NCBI GenBank assembly: GCA_018710795.1
Contig: DVJH01000119.1
Span: 1 to 7,998 of the forward strand
Direction: 5' to 3'
Source: Candidatus Galligastranaerophilus gallistercoris
GTDB taxonomy: Bacteria > Cyanobacteriota > Vampirovibrionia > Gastranaerophilales > Gastranaerophilaceae
DNA: 7,998 nt
Shown here: one piece after another, positions 1 through 6,207 of the stretch
Layout: the number at the start of each line of letters is the position of its first letter
Position numbering within the stretch: the stretch's first letter is position 1
Made by a program: the position numbers and the translations under genes
Notes under the pieces: model-generated
Database searches by the model: none
Seen by the model: the letters and a program-made list of their open reading frames with translations, nothing else
Told to the model about the DNA's origin: nothing

Positions 1-1869
1 CAAATTGCAAAAATTCAAAATAACACAACGTATTCAAACATTAACAATAAAGAAAACAAAACCCGAAACAATTCCGCTTCTTTTACGGGTGCCGGCAGTG
101 CCGTAATGAACGGCGTCGGTAACTTTTTTCAGCTATGCGATGATGTTCCCATGATAGGGGTTGCCGTAACGGACAGTATTGCAACCGATGTCCCCAGAAC
201 CATAGTCGATTTAAAACAGGTGGGTGTTCCCGCGGCTGCAGAAACCGCAAGGCGTGAATTTTCGGGTCTTTTTGTAAACTGTTTAATCCCCGGTGCCTTT
301 GTATACGGTGCGGCCAATCTTTTTAACGACGGTTATATGAGAAATTTTAAAACGCCTCAAAATCGTCCCGTTAAATTGTCTTTGTCATGGGCTAACGGCG
401 AGGCGATTTCAAACATTGTAGGCGTTTGGAAAGATTACACGGGAGTTCCCGACATAAAAGATATTGTTAATCCCAATGAAAAAGAACGGGCATTATCAGT
501 TTTAAGAGGAAAAAGGTTTGATTCCAAAAAATTTGTCTCGGGCGTTTTGAAAAATGTCGAAGGTCTTGAAGGTGTCAATAACTGGGTTAAATTATCGGAC
601 CATGAAGCTTTGATAGATGAAGCTTCTTCAATCCTTGAACCCTATATAGGTTCAAGAAAACCCAAAGGCATTATTCAGGCTTTTAAATACAGAAGGCAAA
701 AGAATAACGCCGTCCAGCAAGCGTTTGATGTTATTGTTAAAGGCGCCTATAAAACAAAAGACCCCTTGGGTAAAACCGTAATAAATACAATCGAAGAAAA
801 CGGCGGCATAAAGGCTGCGCAGGAGCTGAAATTTAAAGGTAAAGAGATAGCCTCCGACCTAAAATGCCTTTTAAGAGACACGGTAGATATCGGACAGGTT
901 ATATTACAATCGGATGAAATAAGGAAAAACCCCGACAGCTTTATTAAAAAAGCAACGAAAATGGTCAACGCAAAAAGTTTGAGCGGGCTTGCCGTTATTA
1001 TTCCGCTTGCAATGAGCATGCAATATATAAACAGAGCCATTACAAGACATAAATATAAAAGAACGGGTGCACCCATATATAAAGATTTTGAAAAAGAAGA
1101 CAGAGTTTTAACCGATAAAGAAAAACAACAATTGAAAGCAACAAAGCCTCTTGCGGTTGCTTCCATGGTCGGGCTTGCCGCCCTATCCATGGGCAAAACT
1201 TTCCCGAGAAGCCTTTCCCAAGCGGTAAACATGCTTCAATTCAATACAAAATTTCCTTCTCTTAACCAGTGCCGCGTTATTGCAACTTCAACCTTTGCTT
1301 CAAGAATGATGGCAGCCGAAGACCCTAACGAACTGAGAGAAAGCACGGTAAGAGATGTTGCAAGTTTTGCGGGGCTTTATTTCCTCGGTGATTATGCCGA
1401 AAAACTTGCCGCAACCGCAATTCAAAAATTCTCCAAACCCGGCAAAGAAGGCAGGTTAAATATGTTTAACCGCACAAAAAATCCCGATGAATACAAAAAT
1501 GTTTTCCAAAAATTTAAAGGCTGGGTAAAAGATACAAACGTTAAATCTTTTGATGAAATACCGAAAGAATTCAGAAACTACCGCTCGCTTGCCAAAATGG
1601 GCGGCATAGGCTTTTCAATCGCTTTATTGGGCGTATTTTTACCTATGTATAACAGACACGTTACAAACAAAAAAGAAGCAAAAAGAAAAGCTTTATTGGA
1701 GCAGCAAAGAATTCAAAATAACATTTATAATCCTAAGACCGTCTTTCCCAAAAAAGAAGATAAAACCGTTCCGAATCAAAAAACGGAAAATAAATTTGCA
1801 CAATGGAGCGATTTTTCAAAAGATGAAGCATTTTCCAAAGTTGCATCGCAATTTATAAAACAGGATTAA
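1..1869 (+). CDS. Large predicted membrane-associated protein, unrecognised family (5' end outside window)
   Basis: I do not recognise this protein. The reading frame is open from base 1 to the TAA at 1867-1869 (622 codons visible). The first in-frame ATG, at 106, has no Shine-Dalgarno sequence before it, and the 35 codons ahead of it read as plausible protein (Asn/Thr/Lys-rich, then a short SFTGAGSAV segment), so the true start is probably to the left. Counting from the ATG at 106, hydrophobic or glycine/alanine-rich stretches lie near residues 53-73, 292-307, 346-363, 417-440 and 499-515. The last is followed by a strongly basic, coiled-coil-like stretch (about 520-537) and a polar Lys/Asn-rich tail. 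The pattern suggests membrane association with a soluble C-terminal tail. No catalytic motif is evident. It stands alone on the + strand and ends directly at a strong terminator. Coding is well supported by length and composition; function is unknown. Confidence 0.8.
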   Translation, partial: QIAKIQNNTTYSNINNKENKTRNNSASFTGAGSAVMNGVGNFFQLCDDVPMIGVAVTDSIATDVPRTIVDLKQVGVPAAAETARREFSGLFVNCLIPGAFVYGAANLFNDGYMRNFKTPQNRPVKLSLSWANGEAISNIVGVWKDYTGVPDIKDIVNPNEKERALSVLRGKRFDSKKFVSGVLKNVEGLEGVNNWVKLSDHEALIDEASSILEPYIGSRKPKGIIQAFKYRRQKNNAVQQAFDVIVKGAYKTKDPLGKTVINTIEENGGIKAAQELKFKGKEIASDLKCLLRDTVDIGQVILQSDEIRKNPDSFIKKATKMVNAKSLSGLAVIIPLAMSMQYINRAITRHKYKRTGAPIYKDFEKEDRVLTDKEKQQLKATKPLAVASMVGLAALSMGKTFPRSLSQAVNMLQFNTKFPSLNQCRVIATSTFASRMMAAEDPNELRESTVRDVASFAGLYFLGDYAEKLAATAIQKFSKPGKEGRLNMFNRTKNPDEYKNVFQKFKGWVKDTNVKSFDEIPKEFRNYRSLAKMGGIGFSIALLGVFLPMYNRHVTNKKEAKRKALLEQQRIQNNIYNPKTVFPKKEDKTVPNQKTENKFAQWSDFSKDEAFSKVASQFIKQD

Positions 1870-1900
1870 AAAAAGACGGTTTTATTACCGTCTTTTTTTT
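1868..1900. terminator. Bidirectional rho-independent terminator between convergent genes
   Basis: A perfect 6-bp stem (GACGGT at 1875-1880, ACCGTC at 1887-1892) has a 6-base loop (TTTATT). It is flanked by seven A's on the left and eight T's on the right, so the stem can extend through A-T pairs. It gives a T-tract when read on either strand. It starts inside the stop codon of the left-edge gene and lies 43 bases past the stop of the 93-aa gene, so it can end transcription from both sides. Confidence 0.9.
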
Positions 1901-1943
1901 ATTGTAACCTTATGCCCTATCCCTAATAGTGGTATATATCTTT

Positions 1944-2225
1944 TTATTCCTGACCTGAAAAGAGGTTCGGAAGCGAAGAAACAAATTCGACAAAACCGTC
2001 GGATAAATCTCTTACAAAATCTTTTGCTACTTTTTTCAGAGGCTGTTTGTCGATATGGTCAAATGCCAAATAAATAGGGTCTTTTGCCGTTTTAAAAGAT
2101 GTTCTTATGTTTAATACATCAATATCATCCAATGTGGATTTAAGACCTTCAATATTAGAAAAATGAATCGCATCGGTTGCATTTTGATATGGATTTGAAC
2201 CGTTTACTCCGATTTCGGGCGACAT
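1944..2225 (-). CDS. Small hypothetical protein, 93 aa
   Basis: I do not recognise this protein. The ATG at 2223-2225 is preceded by GAGAGGA on the coding strand, with the AGGA ending 6 bases before the start, which is a good ribosome binding site. This supports a real gene. There is no signal peptide and no clear transmembrane segment. The N-terminal 25 residues are polar (Asn, Ser, Gly). The middle is mixed charged, and the C-terminal 30 residues could form an amphipathic helix with Phe/Leu/Val on one face, ending in a Phe-Ser-Gly-Gln-Glu tail. It lies 90 bases after the prepilin peptidase gene in the same direction and ends before the shared terminator. It may be the last gene of that operon or have its own promoter in the very AT-rich gap; I could not find a convincing -35/-10 pair there. 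Confidence 0.65.
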   Translation of the reverse strand: MSPEIGVNGSNPYQNATDAIHFSNIEGLKSTLDDIDVLNIRTSFKTAKDPIYLAFDHIDKQPLKKVAKDFVRDLSDGFVEFVSSLPNLFSGQE

Positions 2226-2315
2226 CTTTTATCCTCTCGTGTTTATATCTTACATATATATAAAAAATATACTCCCGAAAAAATTGTCTTTTATTTTATA
2301 ATTTGTTAACGTTTG

Positions 2316-3323
2316 TTAAGAAAGTGTCAGAAAATATGATTTAATAAACGTTTCAATTTCTTTTCCGTAAAACATTATAATAATATATGAAATCATCATT
2401 GAAGGCCCGAACGGAAGCATACACATTGTCATGTTTCCGTTATCATCCTTCTTTTTCATATCATTCAAAATAAAATACGCACACAAAATCGTACCCGTTA
2501 TTATAACAATTAAAAATATAACGGATTGGGAAAACGTTTTTATAAGATTTAAATGCGAAATTAAAAATGTTGCCGCCATTAAAATAATCGATGCAATAAG
2601 AGCAAAAGCGGTGTTTTTTTTGCCCGTTTTATATGAGCGGATAAGAAAAAACGGAAAAACGCACAGCGCCATAATAATAACGCTTAACAGGGAAGAAATC
2701 ACCATCAGTTTCCAGCCGAAAAATGCCCCTATTCCCGCTGCAATAAGGCTGTCACCTTCTCCGAATGCTCTTTGGTCTGCAAGTAAATATCCGCTTCTTG
2801 CAATAATTTCAAACAGCAAAAAACCGCTGACGGCACCTGCCATAGAATATAAAAAACCCGTATATCCGCCTGAAAATATATTAAATAAAATGCCCGAAAG
2901 AATTAAAAGATATCCGTGAAAATCAAAAATGACGCTTTCTTTGATGTCCGTAACCGCCATGACCATAAAAAGCGAAAAGCCCGTTATATAAAAAAGTGTT
3001 TGAAGGGTTATATTGAATTTAAGAAAAATCAAGAGAAAAAATAAACCCGTCAAAAACTCAACAATCGGATATTGTATCGAAACATGTTCTCTGCAATAAT
3101 GGCATTTGCCCCTTATTATCAGATAAGATAAAACGGGTATATTCATCCACCATTTCAATTTATTTCCGCATTTGGGGCATTTTGAAGCGGGAAAAATAAT
3201 ACTCTCGCCCGATAATCCTCTTAAAACCACCACGTTTAAAAAGCTGCCTATGCAAAGCCCGACCGCAAAAATCCATACACCTGATAATATTTTAATTTCA
3301 GGAGTAATTAAAATATTATTCAT
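2316..3323 (-). CDS. pilD: Prepilin peptidase / N-methyltransferase (type IV leader peptidase family, A24)
   Basis: This is an inner-membrane aspartic protease that cleaves the leader of type IV prepilins or type II secretion pseudopilins and, in two-domain forms, methylates the new N-terminus. The start is set at ATG 3321-3323 (335 aa). A GTG at 3333-3335 would add four residues but leaves only two bases after the AAGG motif, whereas the ATG has AAGGG about 11 bases upstream. The N-terminal GSFLNVVVLR (26-35) is typical of the family. Two CxxC pairs (Cys49/52 and Cys74/77) fit the zinc-binding methyltransferase domain. The catalytic aspartates are likely Asp126 (TDIKE) and Asp191 (GEGDSL), the latter followed by AAGIGAFFGW. 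A C-terminal LPFGP motif (303-307) is also family-typical. Many hydrophobic segments span the rest. It is longer than many family members, with an extra hydrophobic region around 237-286. The start overlaps the sigma factor stop by 8 bases, so translation is probably coupled. Whether the substrate is a pilin or a pseudopilin cannot be told here. Confidence 0.92.
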   Translation of the reverse strand: MNNILITPEIKILSGVWIFAVGLCIGSFLNVVVLRGLSGESIIFPASKCPKCGNKLKWWMNIPVLSYLIIRGKCHYCREHVSIQYPIVEFLTGLFFLLIFLKFNITLQTLFYITGFSLFMVMAVTDIKESVIFDFHGYLLILSGILFNIFSGGYTGFLYSMAGAVSGFLLFEIIARSGYLLADQRAFGEGDSLIAAGIGAFFGWKLMVISSLLSVIIMALCVFPFFLIRSYKTGKKNTAFALIASIILMAATFLISHLNLIKTFSQSVIFLIVIITGTILCAYFILNDMKKKDDNGNMTMCMLPFGPSMMISYIIIMFYGKEIETFIKSYFLTLS

Positions 3324-4119
3324 AAGGAACCACACCCTTGCTTGTTATATATTCAAATAATTTAGCAAGCGCTTTTTTCATTTTTCTTGAAACCTGCATC
3401 TGGCTTATATTAAGCCTGTCGGAAATTTCCCTTTGATTTAAACCTTCATAGAAATTCATCATAACGATTGTTTTGTCTTCTTTATCAAGAGAATTCATTG
3501 CTTCTTCAAGAATCATCCTGTCTTCAAAAATTTCCTGCATTGCTTTCTGGCTTTCATCGGGAATTTTATCAACAATGGAAGAATTCTGCCCCCCGTCCGA
3601 TTCGCTTGATGTAATCTGGTCAATGGATATGGTAGAGGTTCTTCTGTCTAAATCAATAACTTCTTCGATTTTGTTTTGCGGCATTTGAAGCGCATTGGCA
3701 AGCTGTTCGTCCGTGGGTGCGGCACCGTATTTTTGCGTCAATTCCATCGTGATTTTATGTACACGGTATGATAATTCTTTAATTTCTCTGGGCGCCCTTA
3801 TCATTGAGGCTTTATCTCTTAAATAATGCCTGATTTCACCTGTTATAAGGTAAGTTGCATAAGTTTTAAAACTCGTGCTTTTATTTGCCGAATATAATTC
3901 AACCGCTTTTAAAAGCCCGATTGAACCGACCTGTACGATATCTTCAACAGGGTCATTGGAACGTCTTGCAAACGATCTTGCAACTTTTGTAACCAACGGC
4001 AAATATGCCATCGTAATAAGTCCTTTAAGCTTCTTTTTTATTTTGTCGTCATTTGTATTTTTATATTCAAGAAGCCAGTCGTTTATTTCTATATGTTCTG
4101 TATTTTCTTCGTTTATCAT
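3316..4119 (-). CDS. RNA polymerase sigma factor, SigB/SigF/SigG type (group 3 sigma-70)
   Basis: This 267-aa alternative sigma factor directs RNA polymerase to a specific promoter set. Region 2 is at about 34-105: the helix before DPVEDIVQVGSIGLLKAVE (56-74) binds core, and the SFKTYATYLITGEIRHYLRD part (83-102) is the -10 recognition and melting segment. APREIKEL begins region 3 near 109, and region 4 ends in a helix-turn-helix at about 226-250, with SQMQVSRK matching the SigB/F/G signature. No region 1.1 is present, as usual in group 3. The start ATG at 4117-4119 lies 5 bases after the upp stop with no good Shine-Dalgarno sequence, so translation is probably coupled to upp. The stop overlaps the prepilin peptidase start. 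No anti-sigma or anti-anti-sigma gene is next to it. In Cyanobacteria, SigF controls type IV pilus genes and motility; the neighbouring prepilin peptidase makes a similar role attractive here, but that is inference. Confidence 0.92.
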   Translation of the reverse strand: MINEENTEHIEINDWLLEYKNTNDDKIKKKLKGLITMAYLPLVTKVARSFARRSNDPVEDIVQVGSIGLLKAVELYSANKSTSFKTYATYLITGEIRHYLRDKASMIRAPREIKELSYRVHKITMELTQKYGAAPTDEQLANALQMPQNKIEEVIDLDRRTSTISIDQITSSESDGGQNSSIVDKIPDESQKAMQEIFEDRMILEEAMNSLDKEDKTIVMMNFYEGLNQREISDRLNISQMQVSRKMKKALAKLFEYITSKGVVPYE

Positions 4120-4124
4120 ATCCG

Positions 4125-4787
4125 CTATACTGTGTTAAATATTCTGTCGCCTGCATCTCCGAGCCCGGGAACAATGTAGCCTTTTTCATTTAATGTTTCA
4201 TCAATTTGAGATGTTACTATTCTTATATCGGGATATGCCCCCGTCAGTCTTTCTATCCCTTCGGGTGCCGATATGAGGCTCATAAATACGATATTTTCCT
4301 GTTTAATCCCCTGTTTTACGAAATTGTGAACGGCGTCATATCCCGAATTGCCCGTTGCAAGCATGGGGTCCAGTATAAAAACATAAGTTTTATCGGGATT
4401 TTTAAATTTACCCTTCATTTTATTGTAATACCATATAGGTTCAAGTGTTTCTTCATTTCGATACATCCCTAAATGATGAATGTGCGCAAAAGGAAGCATA
4501 TTTTGTACTATATCCGAAAAAACAAGCCCTGCTCTCAAAATCGGCGCCGCAATAATTTCAATCTCATCCGAGATAATTTCGTTTTCCGTTTCTTTTATCG
4601 GGGTTTTAACTTTGACGGTTTTTGTGGGCAGAAATTTTGTTGCTTCAAAAACCAGTGCGTATGAAATTCTCTTCAGCGCCATATTAAAAGCTTCGGTATT
4701 TGTGGAAGCGTCTCTGAGTACGGCGAGATTATGCTTTATTAAAGGGTGATTTAATACGGCAATGTTTTTTTGTGCTGCAGTTTTCAT
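4125..4787 (-). CDS. upp: Uracil phosphoribosyltransferase
   Basis: This cytoplasmic pyrimidine-salvage enzyme makes UMP and pyrophosphate from uracil and PRPP. At 220 aa it is close to the usual 205-215 aa. Visible family motifs are APILRAGLVF (81-90), the MYRNEETLEP segment (108-117), the PRPP-binding loop LDPMLATGNS (139-148), and the uracil-binding C-terminal stretch YIVPGLGDAGDRIF (204-217). The loop usually reads LATGGS or LATGGT; here the second Gly is Asn147. The ATG at 4785-4787 is preceded by a GAGAG motif at suitable spacing, and a promoter lies further upstream. It is the first gene of the upp-sigma-prepilin peptidase unit, with 5 bases between its stop and the sigma start. It is separated from gpsA by 79 bases. 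Confidence 0.96.
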   Translation of the reverse strand: MKTAAQKNIAVLNHPLIKHNLAVLRDASTNTEAFNMALKRISYALVFEATKFLPTKTVKVKTPIKETENEIISDEIEIIAAPILRAGLVFSDIVQNMLPFAHIHHLGMYRNEETLEPIWYYNKMKGKFKNPDKTYVFILDPMLATGNSGYDAVHNFVKQGIKQENIVFMSLISAPEGIERLTGAYPDIRIVTSQIDETLNEKGYIVPGLGDAGDRIFNTV

Positions 4788-4811
4788 AAATTTCTCTCAC
4801 TTTATAAAAAG

Positions 4812-4840
4812 ATTTTACTACAACATACGGCTTTCATCAA
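4812..4840 (-). promoter_or_regulatory. Likely housekeeping (sigma-70 type) promoter of the upp operon
   Basis: On the coding strand, TTGATG (4835-4840, 4 of 6 to the TTGACA consensus) is followed after exactly 17 bases by TAAAAT (4812-4817, 5 of 6 to TATAAT). It sits in the 79-base gap between gpsA and upp, about 25 bases ahead of the upp start. A transcript from here would carry upp, the sigma factor and the prepilin peptidase. Confidence 0.6.
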
Positions 4841-4866
4841 ACAATATAATTAAAACGGGTGAAAAA

Positions 4867-5877
4867 TCATTCTTTCTTTACAAAGTTTTCTTCGCCCTTT
4901 AAAGTTCTGTTCATTAATTCTAAAAAGATTTCTTTTGAATTTTCTTTTGAATAGACAGCCTTATATATTGCTTTTGAAATGGGTGTTTCAATATTTATTT
5001 TATCGGCAAGTTCGCATATGGCTTTTGAGGTTTTAACGCCCTCTGCAACGGAGCCTAATTCCGATAAAATGTCATCAATTTTTTTACCCTTTGCAAGCAT
5101 TCTTCCTACGGTATTATTTCTGCTTAAATGACTGTAACAGGTTGCGATTAAATCGCCCATACCCGATAAGCCCCATAAGGTTGAAGGGTTTGCGCCCATA
5201 TGAACGCTGACTCTGACAATTTCCGCCATGCCTCTTGTTAAAAGAGCGCCTTTGGAGTTATCTCCGAAATTCATTTCATCAATAAACCCTGCCGCAATTG
5301 CAATAACGTTCTTTAAGCTTCCGCCGAGCTCAACCCCTATAACATCATCGTTTGTATATAATCTGAATTTATTTTTTACGCTTAATGCTTTTTGGACTTT
5401 CAGTGCAATTTCGATATTTTCCGATGCAACACAGGCGGCTGTGGGCTGCCCTTCCAGAACTTCTTTTGCAAGGGTCGGACCCGATAAAACGGCAATATTT
5501 TGATTGGGCAGCTCATCTTTTATAACTTCGCTCATTCTCTTTAAGCTTCCCTGCTCTAAACCCTTTGATGCGTTGACAAGAATCTGCTCATCTTTAATTC
5601 CCGCTTCTTTTAATTGTCTGCAGACATCCCTTATGGCAGAAGTTGCAACAACAAGAAGAATTATATCCGAATCTTTGATTGCTTCTTTTAAATTTGACGT
5701 GATTTGTATCTTTTTATCAAGTTCAATCTCAAAAGGCTTTGAAACTTTCTTATTCAAAAGAAGTTCTTCGGATAAATCCGCCTGTCTTGACCACCCTGTT
5801 ATTTCGTCAAAATTATCAGTCAGAAGTTTAGTTAAAACCAAACCCCAGCAACCTAAACCCAAAACCGTTAATTTCAT
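4867..5877 (-). CDS. gpsA: NAD(P)-dependent glycerol-3-phosphate dehydrogenase
   Basis: This cytoplasmic enzyme reduces dihydroxyacetone phosphate to sn-glycerol-3-phosphate, the backbone for phospholipid synthesis. At 336 aa it has the normal family length. The N-terminal nucleotide-binding motif reads GLGCWG (7-12), fitting GxGxxG. NASKGLE (102-108), LSGPTLAKEV (131-140), VELGGSLKNVIAIAAG (182-197, with the probable catalytic Lys189), GDNSKGALLTRG (205-216) and the GLSGMGDLIATC segment (236-247) ahead of SRNN (252-255) are all family-typical. The C-terminal part (about 260-330) is the helical half of the dimerisation/substrate domain. The start ATG at 5875-5877 has GGGG four bases upstream, a serviceable ribosome binding site. 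It lies 19 bases after the stop of the small 69-aa gene, so the two are probably co-transcribed. No clear terminator hairpin follows it. Confidence 0.96.
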   Translation of the reverse strand: MKLTVLGLGCWGLVLTKLLTDNFDEITGWSRQADLSEELLLNKKVSKPFEIELDKKIQITSNLKEAIKDSDIILLVVATSAIRDVCRQLKEAGIKDEQILVNASKGLEQGSLKRMSEVIKDELPNQNIAVLSGPTLAKEVLEGQPTAACVASENIEIALKVQKALSVKNKFRLYTNDDVIGVELGGSLKNVIAIAAGFIDEMNFGDNSKGALLTRGMAEIVRVSVHMGANPSTLWGLSGMGDLIATCYSHLSRNNTVGRMLAKGKKIDDILSELGSVAEGVKTSKAICELADKINIETPISKAIYKAVYSKENSKEIFLELMNRTLKGEENFVKKE

Positions 5878-5896
5878 TTTACCCCGTAACTAAAAT

Positions 5897-6106
5897 TTAT
5901 ATGAGTCCCATTGATTTTAATTCATGCTCGATTTTTGCATCTCTCATGCTTGCTTCCGCCAATCTCATAAAAACATCGCTTTTGTCGTATGCCGAATTTG
6001 AAGCGCTGCTGTGCGGTTTGCGGCAATTTGTTCTTTGCTGGAAAGCTTGTCCCATCGTTGTTGATGCTGTTCTTCCCGTTTGTGCAAAAATCGGCGAAAT
6101 TCGCAT
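5897..6106 (-). CDS. Small hypothetical protein, 69 aa, in front of gpsA
   Basis: I do not recognise this protein. The start is set at ATG 6104-6106 because a perfect AAGGAG (6116-6121) lies 9 bases ahead of it. The further ATG at 6134-6136 has no ribosome binding site, and would make a 79-aa form. The product has a polar, Ser/Thr/Gln/Asn-rich N-terminal half with one Cys, and a charged, probably helical C-terminal half (from about residue 37, with Asp, Arg, Glu, Lys, Met and Leu). There is no transmembrane segment and no signal peptide. It is followed after 19 bases by gpsA in the same direction. A distinct function is not visible; a small regulatory or structural role is speculation. Coding is supported mainly by the strong ribosome binding site and the operon-like spacing. 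Confidence 0.7.
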   Translation of the reverse strand: MRISPIFAQTGRTASTTMGQAFQQRTNCRKPHSSASNSAYDKSDVFMRLAEASMRDAKIEHELKSMGLI

Positions 6107-6115
6107 AAAAATCGA

Positions 6116-6121
6116 CTCCTT
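6116..6121 (-). promoter_or_regulatory. Strong Shine-Dalgarno sequence fixing the start of the 69-aa gene
   Basis: AAGGAG on the coding strand, with 9 bases to the ATG at 6104-6106. This decides between that ATG and the upstream one at 6134-6136, which lacks any such motif. Confidence 0.8.
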
Positions 6122-6139
6122 AAAAATAGGTTCCATTAA

Positions 6140-6168
6140 AATATATCACAACTTAATCCTATATGCAA
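6140..6168 (-). promoter_or_regulatory. Possible promoter for the 69-aa gene and gpsA
   Basis: TTGCAT (6163-6168) and TATATT (6140-6145, 5 of 6 to TATAAT) are 17 bases apart on the coding strand, about 34 bases ahead of the 69-aa start. The -35 element is poor (3 of 6) and overlaps one arm of the neighbouring inverted repeat. The region is AT-rich, so chance matches are likely. Confidence 0.35.
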
Positions 6169-6207
6169 TAAGAAACCGGGGCAATTTTTACCCGATTTTT
6201 TATTGCA
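6164..6207 (-). terminator. Long imperfect inverted repeat at the end of the methyltransferase gene, candidate terminator
   Basis: Two 17-base arms (6164-6180 and 6191-6207) pair with 15 Watson-Crick pairs around a 10-base loop. The first 8 pairs are perfect and two positions are G-U wobble or mismatch depending on the strand. On the - strand the first arm contains the last codons and the stop (6200-6202) of the methyltransferase gene. There is no clean T-run after the full stem, but the GGG/CCC core is followed on each strand by T-rich bases (on the - strand GGTTTCTTATT). It may terminate the aminopeptidase-methyltransferase transcript, or protect its 3' end. Confidence 0.55.

Noticed and set aside
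747..1232. A - strand open frame of 161 codons inside the left-edge gene
   Set aside because: It is antisense to a much longer open frame and has no ribosome binding site or recognisable motif.
2302..2320. Tandem pair of TTTGTTAAC/TTTGTTAAG at a 10-base period
   Set aside because: Only two short AT-rich copies, half inside the end of the prepilin peptidase gene. It could be an operator but chance is likely in such AT-rich sequence.
2431..2919. A + strand open frame of 162 codons opposite the prepilin peptidase
   Set aside because: It lies entirely inside the prepilin peptidase gene, whose Cys pairs, aspartates and membrane segments are clear. The + strand product looks like antisense of a hydrophobic protein.
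3333..3335. GTG as start of the prepilin peptidase
   Set aside because: The AAGG motif is only two bases away from it, too close; the ATG at 3321-3323 fits better.
6134..6136. ATG as start of the 69-aa gene (79-aa form)
   Set aside because: There is no ribosome binding site before it, and it lies upstream of the perfect AAGGAG that serves the inner ATG.
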